Shown here: positions 5,847 through 13,672 of the stretch, in pieces
How the letters are laid out: each line of letters starts with the position of its first letter
Numbering within the stretch: position 1 is the stretch's first letter
Source: Peptococcaceae bacterium
GTDB lineage: Bacteria > Bacillota > Desulfitobacteriia > Desulfitobacteriales > Syntrophobotulaceae
Direction of reading: 5' to 3'
DNA: 38,178 bases
Assembly (NCBI GenBank): GCA_009782825.1
Contig: WRII01000025.1
Span: 1-38,178 of the forward strand
The notes under the pieces: model-generated
What the model saw: the letters and a program-made list of their open reading frames with translations, nothing else
What the model was told of the DNA's origin: nothing
Databases searched by the model: none
Program-made: the position numbers and the translations under genes

Positions 5847-8603
5847 CTATCCCCGCAAAAATCCACGCACAATATCATCCACCCTATCCAACGCCTCCCC
5901 CAGCCGGGCCGGATCCTTTCCCCCAGCTTGGGCGATATCCGGTTTCCCGCCGCCATTGCCCCCCGTGATCACAGCCACCTCTTTAATAATCTTCCCTGCA
6001 TGCAAGCTCTTTAAACCTGAGGGCTTCACCGCAGCCACCAAATTCACCTTATCCTCAGCAACCGCACCCAGCACCACCACCCCTTCCTTCAGTCTGTCCC
6101 GCACAAAATCCGCGTTGCGCCGCAAGGCATCCATATCCCCCGCCTGAACCTTAGCCGCCAGCACCGGCACACCATCCACATCACGCACCCTTTCCACCAA
6201 TTTATCCATCTGATGCTTCGACACAGCACCAGCCAAATGCTGAAGCTTGCGTTCCTGATCCTTCAGCTGAACCATAGCCTGCTCCGCTCGTGTGACCACA
6301 TCAGCAGCAGACGTTTTCAACACATCCGCCACCTCCCTGACCTGGGTTTCCAGCAGACGCACATAAGCCAGACACTCCTGCCCCGCCAAAGCTTCCACCC
6401 GGCGCAGTCCCGCGCCAATGCCCCCCTCCGAAACAATCTTAATCAGGCCAATCTCCCCCGTCCGGCGCACATGGGTCCCCCCGCACAACTCAGTACTCGG
6501 TCCCATAGCCACCATACGTACCCTATCGCCGTATTTCTCCCCAAACAAAGCCACAGCGCCCCGTTCATTCGCCGCCGCCAAGCTCGTTTCCTCCACCGTC
6601 ACCTCATGATCCGCCAGAACCTGAGCGTTGGCCCAATCCTCCACCCTCTGCAGCTCCTGTGCCGACACCGCCGCAAAGTGTGTAAAATCAAAACGCAGCC
6701 TATCCGGCATGACAGCAGATCCCGCTTGCTGAACATGCTTCCCTAAAACATGCCGCAAAGCCCCATGGAGCAAATGCGTCGCGCTATGATGCCGGGTTAC
6801 CGCCTGGCGAACATCCCTATCCACAAACACATCCACAGTATCCCCGGTTTTCAACACCCCCTGCTTCACCTCAATCCGATGGACCACAGCCCCATTGTCC
6901 AACTTCTTGAGATCCAGCAGAACAGCATCAGCCCCACCGGCCACCATCACCCCCCGGTCAGAAACCTGCCCCCCACTCTCCACGTAAAAAGGCGTTTCCG
7001 ACAACACACACAGCGCCACATCCCCCTCCCCCGCAAAAGAAGTTAACCTGACATCACAGGGTAACCTGACGTCACCGGGTAACCTGACGTCACCGGGTAA
7101 CCTGACGTCACCGGTTGACCTGATGCCACACCCATCTTCACCCTTAAGAAAAAGCGCCTTCACCATTACCTTGTGACACAGAGAATCATATCCCACAAAA
7201 GGCGTCGGCCCCAGCTCCCGGGCGCGATTCACCAGAGCCTCACCGGCATAGTCCTCCGCACCCTCACCCTGCCCCTGACGCGACGCCTCCTGGGCCAAAA
7301 CCCGGTGCTTCTCCACCGCATCCTCATAAGCCGCCATATCCACATCAAGGCCCTGCTCCGCCAGAATCTCAGCCGTCAGCTCAATAGGAAATCCATAAGT
7401 CTCATAAATACGAAAAGCCTCCTGCCCGTCAAAACACGCGCATCCTTCCGCCCTAAGCCGCCCAACTCGCTCCTGCAGCAAAAGAATACCCTGTTCCAGC
7501 GTCGCCTGAAAATTCTTTTCCTCCAACCTCAAATGATTGAGAATAAAAACCCGATTCGATTCAAGTTGAGGATACCATTGCCCATAATGCTCAAGCACCA
7601 CCGCATACATATCCTCCAAGAAAGGCCGTTCAATCCCCAGCAAACGCGCATATCGCACAGCCCGGCGCAAAATACGGCGCAGCACATACCCCCGTCCATC
7701 GCTGCTGGGCCGAATCCCGTCGCTCAGCATAGACACCACACAACGACAATGATCCGCCACCACCTTCATAGCCAGACGATTCCTCTCAGGCGATAATTCA
7801 GAAAAATCCGTCTCACCCTCCCTTATATACGGAATACCGGAAATCGCCGAGACCTTATCAATCAACGGCCGAAACAAATCCGTATCAAAAATCGTATCCA
7901 CATCCTGCATCACCACAGCAATGCGATCCAACCCCATCCCCGTATCAATATTTCTCTTAGGCAAAGGCGTCAAAGCCCCTTCCTCATCCCGGGAATACTG
8001 CATAAACACAAGATTCCAGATTTCCAGGAAACGATCACAATCGCAGCCCACAGCGCACCCCTCGCGCCCACAGCCCCTCTCCACACCCAAATCCACATAG
8101 ATTTCCGAACACGGCCCACAAGGCCCCACAGGACCCGCCGCCCAAAAATTCGTCTCATCCTCCACCACGCGATCCTCCTGCACCCCTGCCCGCAGCCAGA
8201 ACTCTCGCGCCTCCCGGTCCTCCGGATGAATCGTTACCCACAACCGTTGCACAGAAATCCCCAAAACCTCTGTCACATATTCCCACGCCCATTTAATTGC
8301 ATCCTCTTTAAAATAATCGCCAAAAGAAAAATTGCCCAACATCTCAAAAGACGTCGCATGGCGAGCCGTTTTTCCCACCTCCTCCAAGTCAGGCGTCCGC
8401 ACACATTTCTGACATGTCGCCGCCCGAGAATAAGGCGGCTCCGTCCGCCCCAAAAAATAAGGTTTAAAAGGAACCATCCCCGCCACCGTCAACAGCAGCG
8501 AAGGATCATCCTTCGGAATAAGTGACGCGCCGGGAACAAGGGTATGCCCCTTGTCCTGAAAAAATTCCAAGAACATCTCTCTCAATTGATTTCCCGTATA
8601 CAT
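5847..8603 (-). CDS. alaS: Alanyl-tRNA synthetase with an in-frame tandem-repeat insertion
   Basis: Class II synthetase that charges tRNA-Ala in the cytoplasm and hydrolyses mischarged Ser or Gly. The catalytic region is intact (FLEFFQDKGH, ATCQKCVRTPDLEEVGKTARH, GPVGPCGPCSEIY). The editing domain shows HHSATHLLH and CGGTHVRRTGEIG, the zinc-binding His/Cys set. The C-Ala domain ends in GGNGGGKPDIAQAGG. At about residues 493-520, in the linker before the editing domain, the hexapeptide GDVRLP repeats, encoded by 18-bp tandem units. At 918 residues it is longer than the usual roughly 875. I chose ATG 8603 (MYTGNQLREMF), 11 bases from GGAGG; TTG 8612 is the alternative but is only two bases from the site. 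No T-box signature was seen upstream. It sits in the Fe-S/tRNA operon. Confidence 0.95.
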   Translation of the reverse strand: MYTGNQLREMFLEFFQDKGHTLVPGASLIPKDDPSLLLTVAGMVPFKPYFLGRTEPPYSRAATCQKCVRTPDLEEVGKTARHATSFEMLGNFSFGDYFKEDAIKWAWEYVTEVLGISVQRLWVTIHPEDREAREFWLRAGVQEDRVVEDETNFWAAGPVGPCGPCSEIYVDLGVERGCGREGCAVGCDCDRFLEIWNLVFMQYSRDEEGALTPLPKRNIDTGMGLDRIAVVMQDVDTIFDTDLFRPLIDKVSAISGIPYIREGETDFSELSPERNRLAMKVVADHCRCVVSMLSDGIRPSSDGRGYVLRRILRRAVRYARLLGIERPFLEDMYAVVLEHYGQWYPQLESNRVFILNHLRLEEKNFQATLEQGILLLQERVGRLRAEGCACFDGQEAFRIYETYGFPIELTAEILAEQGLDVDMAAYEDAVEKHRVLAQEASRQGQGEGAEDYAGEALVNRARELGPTPFVGYDSLCHKVMVKALFLKGEDGCGIRSTGDVRLPGDVRLPGDVRLPCDVRLTSFAGEGDVALCVLSETPFYVESGGQVSDRGVMVAGGADAVLLDLKKLDNGAVVHRIEVKQGVLKTGDTVDVFVDRDVRQAVTRHHSATHLLHGALRHVLGKHVQQAGSAVMPDRLRFDFTHFAAVSAQELQRVEDWANAQVLADHEVTVEETSLAAANERGAVALFGEKYGDRVRMVAMGPSTELCGGTHVRRTGEIGLIKIVSEGGIGAGLRRVEALAGQECLAYVRLLETQVREVADVLKTSAADVVTRAEQAMVQLKDQERKLQHLAGAVSKHQMDKLVERVRDVDGVPVLAAKVQAGDMDALRRNADFVRDRLKEGVVVLGAVAEDKVNLVAAVKPSGLKSLHAGKIIKEVAVITGGNGGGKPDIAQAGGKDPARLGEALDRVDDIVRGFLRG
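7043..7124 (-). repeat. 18-bp tandem repeat inside alaS
   Basis: Four and a half 18-bp units, plus-strand form TAACCTGACGTCACCGGG with minor changes, encode repeated GDVRLP in alanyl-tRNA synthetase. Adjacent units are almost identical, which points to recent expansion. Confidence 0.85.
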
Positions 8604-8729
8604 GACTCGCAATGCCTCCCCCGTAAAGTATGTATATGTTCATCCCTGTTAGATTAGTGAATTTCGAATCTCAAAATTCGAATCTTGCCTCCCTCGCAAA
8701 TCTCAACCCCTGACCGTCGCATAAGGCTA

Positions 8730-8759
8730 GACCGGCCCTTTTCAACACCCAAGCCGGTC
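8730..8759. repeat. Inverted repeat upstream of alaS
   Basis: GACCGGC (8730-8736) pairs with GCCGGTC (8753-8759), loop 16 bases. On the plus strand T-rich sequence follows only after about 15 bases, and on the minus strand none does. It may be a weak regulatory hairpin between the zinc-ribbon gene and alaS. Nearby, TTCGAATCT is repeated at about 8663-8686, and a 15-bp direct repeat (ATTAATAATCAACCC) lies at about 8789-8819. Confidence 0.35.
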
Positions 8760-8825
8760 CTCGCGCTTCATTTTATTTTTTGTAATCATATTAATAATCA
8801 ACCCATTAATAATCAACCCAATTGG

Positions 8826-8876
8826 CTATGCCAGCCCCGTCGACTACGTCAGCCCCGTCGGTTATGTCAACTGACC
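8826..8876. repeat. 18-bp tandem repeat running into the stop of the zinc-ribbon gene
   Basis: Units CTATGCCAGCCCCGTCGA (8826-8843) and CTACGTCAGCCCCGTCGG (8844-8861), then a partial third, TTATGTCAACTGACC. The third copy contains the TAA stop and last codons of the minus-strand gene ending at 8862. Confidence 0.7.
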
Positions 8877-9068
8877 TACAGAACACGGACAAATCTCTTT
8901 GTGATCCACATGAAAATCCTCCCAGGCCACCAGGGATCCATCCTCTTCTAAATCATAGATCAAAACCTTATCGGTATGGCTGTTAAATTCAATACAACAA
9001 TCCCAGCAGTAGTATTGATCTACCCCAACCTTGCCGATTCCCCGGCCCCCGCATACTGGACAAATCAA
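8862..9068 (-). CDS. Small zinc-ribbon-like protein between mnmA and alaS
   Basis: A 68-residue protein beginning MICPVCGGRGIGKVGVDQYY followed by CWDCCIEF, so a CPxC...CxxC zinc ribbon at residues 3-25, and a C-terminal acidic part containing VYDLEEDGS-like sequence (IYDLEEDGSLVAWEDFHVD) and a last CPC. Start TTG 9068 follows GGAGG by nine bases. I recall small proteins of this type at the same place, between mnmA and alaS, in other Clostridia; function is unknown. Position in the operon suggests a link to tRNA thiolation or Fe-S metabolism, but that is only context. Its stop codon is inside an 18-bp tandem repeat. Between this gene and mnmA (9069-9249) there is only AT-rich sequence with degenerate copies of AAGTACTC and TAAGTATT. 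Confidence 0.7.
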   Translation of the reverse strand: MICPVCGGRGIGKVGVDQYYCWDCCIEFNSHTDKVLIYDLEEDGSLVAWEDFHVDHKEICPCSVGQLT

Positions 9069-9249
9069 CGTTTTTTACCTCCCTTCTCGTGCGTGCAGTA
9101 TAGCCTGTTTCCATAAGTACTCGTACTCTCCTAAGTATTAACAAAGTACTCCCATAAGTATTCACAAACAAGGTATCCATAGATATTCTCAAAGGATATT
9201 ATTCCCAATTTCCAGAAACCTTATGCACTTTGGTAACAGCATACATGAA

Positions 9250-10416
9250 TCAGACCTTCTCAAGCAAATCCTGACGAATCCCCCGGAAATCCGAAACAAT
9301 CCGGCCTCCGCCCGCAAGAACATCTCCGCAGTAAAAAACCACAGCCTGCCCAGGCGCCACAGCCTTTTGCGCCGTATCAAAAACGACACGCACCTTATCC
9401 GATTCATGATAAACACACGCATCCGCCGCCTGAGCATGATAGCGAATTTGTGCCTGAAGGCGCATCCCTTGAGGAAAATCGCTGAAATTCTCCCCTAAAT
9501 TCCAATTCACCCTATCAGCCCACAATTCCTTCACCCAGGCATCTTTTTCATCTCCCAAAATAACTTCATGACGAACAGGGTCGATCCCAATCACATAAGC
9601 CCGATGGCCGAGGGCAATCCCCAACCCCTTGCGCTGGCCCACAGTAAAATGCGCAATCCCCGGATGAGACCCCAGCACACGGCCCTGCTTATCCACGAAA
9701 GACCCCGGCTTCCCAGCACCTCCGTACCGAGCCACAAACTCAGCGTACTCTCCGTCTATAAAGCAGACATCCTGGCTCTCCTTTTGCTCAACTACATCTG
9801 AAACCCCCAAACGGCAGGCTTCAGCTCGAACCTGAGCCTTGGTCAATCCCCCTAAAGGAAACCAGATCCGGCGCAGCTGTTCCTGAGACAACGCATACAG
9901 CATATAGCTTTGATCCTTGCCTGTGTCGACGCCCCGCCGCAGCGTGTACCGCAACGCATTCCCATCAGAGGCGGCCGTGTCGATGACTGCGTCGACCTTA
10001 AAGGTGACTGCGTCGACCTTGGTTGCTTGAGCATAGTGTCCTGTGGCAAAAGTATCCGCGCCCAACTTTTTGGCCGCCTCCAGCAACCTCCCAAACTTGA
10101 TGCCGGCATTACATCTTATGCAGGGATTAGGCGTTTCGCCGCGCTGGTAGGACTGCACAAAACTACCAATGACCTCTGCCGCAAACTCCCGACGCAAATC
10201 GACAACATAATGGTCAATTCCCAAACGCGCTGCCACTTGACGCGAAACCCTCTCAACATCGGACATCCTCGCAGCCTCTGAACCTGCAGAATCCGGGCCC
10301 TGGAGAAGCATTGTCACCCCAAAAATCTCACACTTCTTCTCCAACAGCAAAGCCGCCGCAACTGCACTGTCCACACCGCCACTAAGAGCCACTGCTATGG
10401 GGTTGCGTTGTCTCAT
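9250..10416 (-). CDS. mnmA: tRNA 2-thiouridylase MnmA
   Basis: MnmA uses ATP to activate U34 of Glu, Gln and Lys tRNAs and inserts sulphur supplied by a cysteine desulfurase. The PP-loop VALSGGVDSAVAAALL is at residues 7-22. The two catalytic cysteines are seen in TPNPCIRCN and SQDVCFIDG. Between GHYAQ and YTLRRGVD, where relatives have a short linker, there is an insertion at about residues 129-150 containing a duplicated KVDAV, encoded by a 21-bp direct repeat. I chose ATG 10416, seven bases after AGGGAAGG; an upstream TTG at 10464 would overlap iscU. It lies 25 bases downstream of iscU, consistent with a shared transcript that joins sulphur donor and tRNA modification. Confidence 0.93.
   Translation of the reverse strand: MRQRNPIAVALSGGVDSAVAAALLLEKKCEIFGVTMLLQGPDSAGSEAARMSDVERVSRQVAARLGIDHYVVDLRREFAAEVIGSFVQSYQRGETPNPCIRCNAGIKFGRLLEAAKKLGADTFATGHYAQATKVDAVTFKVDAVIDTAASDGNALRYTLRRGVDTGKDQSYMLYALSQEQLRRIWFPLGGLTKAQVRAEACRLGVSDVVEQKESQDVCFIDGEYAEFVARYGGAGKPGSFVDKQGRVLGSHPGIAHFTVGQRKGLGIALGHRAYVIGIDPVRHEVILGDEKDAWVKELWADRVNWNLGENFSDFPQGMRLQAQIRYHAQAADACVYHESDKVRVVFDTAQKAVAPGQAVVFYCGDVLAGGGRIVSDFRGIRQDLLEKV
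9983..10021 (-). repeat. 21-bp direct repeat inside mnmA
   Basis: The plus-strand sequence GTGACTGCGTCGACCTT occurs twice at 21-base spacing (first copy GATGACTGCGTCGACCTT). It encodes the doubled KVDAV in a loop that is short in other MnmA proteins. Confidence 0.7.
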
Positions 10417-10441
10417 GATAGAACCTTCCCTAAGGATTTTC

Positions 10442-10849
10442 TCACGTTTGGCCGTCAAACGCAATTCCTTTTTTTGCCATGGTCCCTTGTTTTTCTACAT
10501 AATCATCCAAGGCCGCATGGACGGCATCAGCTGCCAAGTTCGAACAGTGCAGTTTCTCCCCCGGAAGCCCCCCCAGGGCTTCCGCCACGGCCCGGTTGCT
10601 CACAGCCATAGCCTCCTCCACCGTTTTTCCCTTCACCATCTCCGTAACCATGCTGCTTGTGGCCACAGCAGCTCCACATCCAAATGTTTTGAATTTAATA
10701 TCTTTAATGATATTATTTTCCACTGAAAGGGATATTTTCATGATATCCCCACATTTAGCATTTCCCACCTGGCCTATACCATCTGCATCAGGGATTTCGC
10801 CCACATTGCGCGGGTTATTAAAATGGTCAATGACTTTTTCCGAATACAT
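10442..10849 (-). CDS. iscU: Fe-S cluster scaffold protein, IscU/NifU N-terminal type
   Basis: A 135-residue scaffold on which [2Fe-2S] and [4Fe-4S] clusters are assembled from sulphur donated by IscS. The three conserved cysteines are seen in NAKCGDIM, FGCGAAVA and KLHCSNLA. The start MYSEKVIDHFNNPRNVGEI is typical, with GAGGAGG nine bases upstream of ATG 10849. It follows the cysteine desulfurase with a 15-base gap, and mnmA follows. As usual in Clostridia no NifU C-terminal domain is fused. Confidence 0.95.
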   Translation of the reverse strand: MYSEKVIDHFNNPRNVGEIPDADGIGQVGNAKCGDIMKISLSVENNIIKDIKFKTFGCGAAVATSSMVTEMVKGKTVEEAMAVSNRAVAEALGGLPGEKLHCSNLAADAVHAALDDYVEKQGTMAKKGIAFDGQT

Positions 10850-10864
10850 TGGACAAATCCTCCT

Positions 10865-12037
10865 CTAGACTGTTTCAGAAAACAAAGGCGACATCGCTCG
10901 TAAGCGTTCCACAATAGGCGGCAGCTTCTCCAACACATAGTCCACATCTTCCTGAGTCGTCTGTTTCCCCAGTGTGAACCGCAGGGAACCATGCGCAATT
11001 TCATGAGTCAGCCCCATAGCCAGAAGCACATGAGACGGATCCAGGGATCCCGACGTGCACGCTGACCCGCTGGAAGCCGCAATCCCCTGCATATCTAAGC
11101 TCAGCAGCAATGACTCCCCCTCGACAAACCTGATACTCACATTGACATTATTAGGTAAGCGGCTCCCCCTCCGAGGCCCATTAACCTTGACATCCGGAAT
11201 ACGCGCAAGAATCCCGTCCAAGAGCCGGTCACGCAAAACCGCCAGCGCCGCAAACTCCTGAAGACCCTCTCCGGCTAAGCGGCAGGCCTCGCCAAAACCA
11301 ACAATCCCCAGCATATTCTCCGTTCCCGGACGCACCTTGCGCTCTTGACCACCGCCAAACATCATTGGTACCACCCGCACCCCTTTGCGCAGATACAACG
11401 CCCCCACACCCTTTGGGCCATAAATCTTGTGCCCGGAAACACTGAGCATGTCGATATTCATATTTATCACCGAAATCGGCAATTTCCCCAAACTCTGCAC
11501 AGCATCCACATGAAAGAGGATCCCCCTCTCCCGGGCCAGCTCCCCAATAGCTTCGATGGGCTGTATACTTCCCACCTCATTGTTAGCGTGCATCACACTA
11601 ATCAGCGTCGTATCCGGACGGATCGCCCCGCGGACATCTTCCACCGCCACAATTCCCTCTTCATTCACCGGCAAAACCGTCAAGTCATATCCGTTTTTCT
11701 CCATGCACTCCATAACATCCAGAACAGCATGATGCTCTATTGCTGTGGTAATCAGATGACGGCCCTTCTTCACCCGGGCTTTGGCGGCCCCTTGCAGCGC
11801 CAGGTTGTTGGCCTCCGTCCCCCCGCTGGTAAAAACAATCTCTTCCGGAGTCGCCCCAATCAGGCCAGCCAAGGACCACCTGGCTTTTTCCATAGCCATC
11901 CGAGCTTGGCGGCCATCTTCATGAACACTGGATGGATTTCCATACACCCCCGTCAAGACCGCCATCATCGCTTCCGCGACTTGGGGATCCACCGGAGTCG
12001 TTGCGCTGTTATCTAAATAAACTTTACGCATCGTCAT
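10865..12037 (-). CDS. iscS: Cysteine desulfurase (IscS/NifS type)
   Basis: PLP enzyme that converts cysteine to alanine and passes sulphur to IscU and MnmA. It begins YLDNSATTPVDP after the first residues, has the PLP lysine in SVSGHKIYGPKG, and the active-site cysteine loop SSGSACTSGSLDPSHVL. The latter loop type is that of group I desulfurases. Start choice is uncertain: ATG 12037 and ATG 12031 both lie behind GGGGG/AAGGA, whereas ATG 12052 has a site only one base away. It starts about 25 bases after the stop of the Rrf2-type regulator, so they are cotranscribed. About 390 residues, normal length. Confidence 0.95.
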   Translation of the reverse strand: MTMRKVYLDNSATTPVDPQVAEAMMAVLTGVYGNPSSVHEDGRQARMAMEKARWSLAGLIGATPEEIVFTSGGTEANNLALQGAAKARVKKGRHLITTAIEHHAVLDVMECMEKNGYDLTVLPVNEEGIVAVEDVRGAIRPDTTLISVMHANNEVGSIQPIEAIGELARERGILFHVDAVQSLGKLPISVINMNIDMLSVSGHKIYGPKGVGALYLRKGVRVVPMMFGGGQERKVRPGTENMLGIVGFGEACRLAGEGLQEFAALAVLRDRLLDGILARIPDVKVNGPRRGSRLPNNVNVSIRFVEGESLLLSLDMQGIAASSGSACTSGSLDPSHVLLAMGLTHEIAHGSLRFTLGKQTTQEDVDYVLEKLPPIVERLRAMSPLFSETV

Positions 12038-12061
12038 ATTCCTTACCCCCATTCCTCTCTT

Positions 12062-12469
12062 TTATATCAAATCCGACAAATAGATCGAGTCAACCAATTC
12101 ATTCACCGAATCCCGCACCCGAATCCACAGATCCCTCGTCAAACACTGCTCATCAGGGTCGCAGCTGCAGGACAAAGTCTCCGTTTGATGCTCACAGTCC
12201 ACAGGAGCGATAGACGCCGCAACCGAGCGGAGGATTTCCCCCACCGCAATTTGATCCGGTTCCCTTTGTAAAATATACCCCCCCTGAGCCCCACGCACAC
12301 TTCTCACCAAATCCGCCTTGCGCAATTCAGTGATCAGCTGTTCCAAATATCTCTCCGATAAATCATGGCGCTCAGCAATGCTCTTCAAAGAAACCGGCCC
12401 TTCGGACATATGCTGCGAAAGATCCACCATGATTTGTACACTATATCTCCCTCGCGTTGTAAACTTCAA
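12062..12469 (-). CDS. Rrf2-family Fe-S regulator (IscR-like)
   Basis: A 135-residue protein starting MKFTTRGRYSVQIMVDL with a winged helix-turn-helix (LKSIAERHDLSERYLEQLI, wing RGAQGGYIL). The cysteine cluster C-x(8)-C-x-C-x(6)-C at about residues 93-110 fits the Fe-S ligands of IscR-type regulators. As first gene of the isc-mnmA-alaS operon it probably represses the operon when clusters are plentiful. Start TTG 12469 follows AGGAG by ten bases. Upstream is an array of 39-bp repeats that may hold its operators. Confidence 0.88.
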   Translation of the reverse strand: MKFTTRGRYSVQIMVDLSQHMSEGPVSLKSIAERHDLSERYLEQLITELRKADLVRSVRGAQGGYILQREPDQIAVGEILRSVAASIAPVDCEHQTETLSCSCDPDEQCLTRDLWIRVRDSVNELVDSIYLSDLI

Positions 12470-12501
12470 AAATCTTCAACTCCTATTGTATATCCTGCCA
12501 A

Positions 12502-12610
12502 TTCTATATCCTACTTATTCACTAGGAATTTCCCGGAACTCTTTATATCCTACTTGTTCACTAGGAATTTCTTAGGACTCTTTATATCCTACTTGTTCAC
12601 TGGGGATTTG
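12502..12610. repeat. 39-bp tandem repeat upstream of the isc operon
   Basis: Three copies start at about 12502, 12541 and 12580; the shared core is TATATCCTACTT(G/A)TTCACT(A/G)GG. The array is directly in the promoter region of the Rrf2 regulator gene. Each copy contains a TATA-rich block that on the minus strand could act as a -10. The rest of 12470-12895 shows no gene that I can support. Confidence 0.75.
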
Positions 12611-12895
12611 TCAAGCAGTATTTTCCCCTTATTTCCCCTTATTCTCTTAAGATCTCTTGATGCTAACTATTTAAAAAACTTATCGAACTCCCTATGATTT
12701 CTCCTGAAAATAGTATATTTTTTCGAATGCTGAATGGTGCAAGCCGCATATTGTAATATTCCCCCACATTTCGCCAAGACCGTGACATAAGGCTTACTTA
12801 GTGATATCATACAACTCATACCGCATATACTATCCCAAAAATAACAGGGCCCCGAAGGATCTCCCTTTTCAACCACCCCCCAGGAGGATCAAAGC

Positions 12896-13639
12896 TTGAA
12901 GCTCAAACACCGGCTTACTCCAAGAGATTTTCTCATTGTCATCCTGCTCCTTCTTTTTATAGGATTTTTAATTTGGCTCGCTGTCCAATACACAGCCGTT
13001 TTTGGCGATATCACAAGCGAAGACTGGGTCACCACAGCCGAAAATTTGCGAGACATGCTCCAATCCTATGGTAATTTCGGCATCCTGATCATAACTTTTC
13101 TGCACATATTTCATGCCGTGATCGCCTTCATTCCCGCCGGAATGGTTCAATTTATGGGGGGTATGATTTATGGAACACCCATAGGCATGCTCACAGGTCT
13201 GATTGGCGTTTCTCTCGGCACAGCCATCGCTTTCTATATGTCCAGACTCTTAGGCAAACGGGTTGTCACATTATTTGTCAGCGAGAAAATTCTCACGAAG
13301 ATGGAAAAATTGCTCGCACGAGACATATCCGCTTTTATGCTTTTGATTCTGTTCATGCTGCCAACCCCAAAAGAGTTCTTTGCATATTTTGTAGGACTCT
13401 CAGACATGAAAGCCTCCAAATTCTTCCTGATCTCCTTCATCGGCCGGCTGCCCGGCATGCTGATAGCCACATACCTCGGCACCCATATCTTCGACAGAAA
13501 CTATGCTCTGATTATAGGTGTGATCGTTTTTGCCGGCGTTGGGAGCTTCCTTCTCTATGCATTTAAAGATAAACTCTTAGCACTCTATGCAAAAAGAAAT
13601 CACAAAAAGGCTGGGGCAAAGCCTCAGAAACACCCCTGA
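12896..13639 (+). CDS. TVP38/TMEM64 family (VTT domain) membrane protein
   Basis: A 247-residue integral membrane protein. Hydrophobic segments lie at about residues 12-32, 60-85, 88-115, 150-170 and 205-228. The VTT/DedA-like core is visible as FIPAGMVQFMGGMIYG, then GVSLGTAIAFYMSRLLGKR and GRLPGMLIATYLGTHI. Related DedA/VTT proteins move phospholipids or undecaprenyl phosphate across membranes; the exact substrate here is unknown. Start TTG 12896 lies eight bases after AGGAGGAT. The C-terminus is basic and cytoplasmic. It stands alone between two minus-strand genes. Confidence 0.8.
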   Translation: MKLKHRLTPRDFLIVILLLLFIGFLIWLAVQYTAVFGDITSEDWVTTAENLRDMLQSYGNFGILIITFLHIFHAVIAFIPAGMVQFMGGMIYGTPIGMLTGLIGVSLGTAIAFYMSRLLGKRVVTLFVSEKILTKMEKLLARDISAFMLLILFMLPTPKEFFAYFVGLSDMKASKFFLISFIGRLPGMLIATYLGTHIFDRNYALIIGVIVFAGVGSFLLYAFKDKLLALYAKRNHKKAGAKPQKHP

Positions 13640-13672
13640 TACCCTCCGGCAACTTCATACCCTCCGGCAAAT

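Noticed and set aside
8604-8861. T-box leader for alaS
   Set aside because: I looked for the antiterminator signature GGTGG(N)ACCGCG on the minus strand and did not find it.
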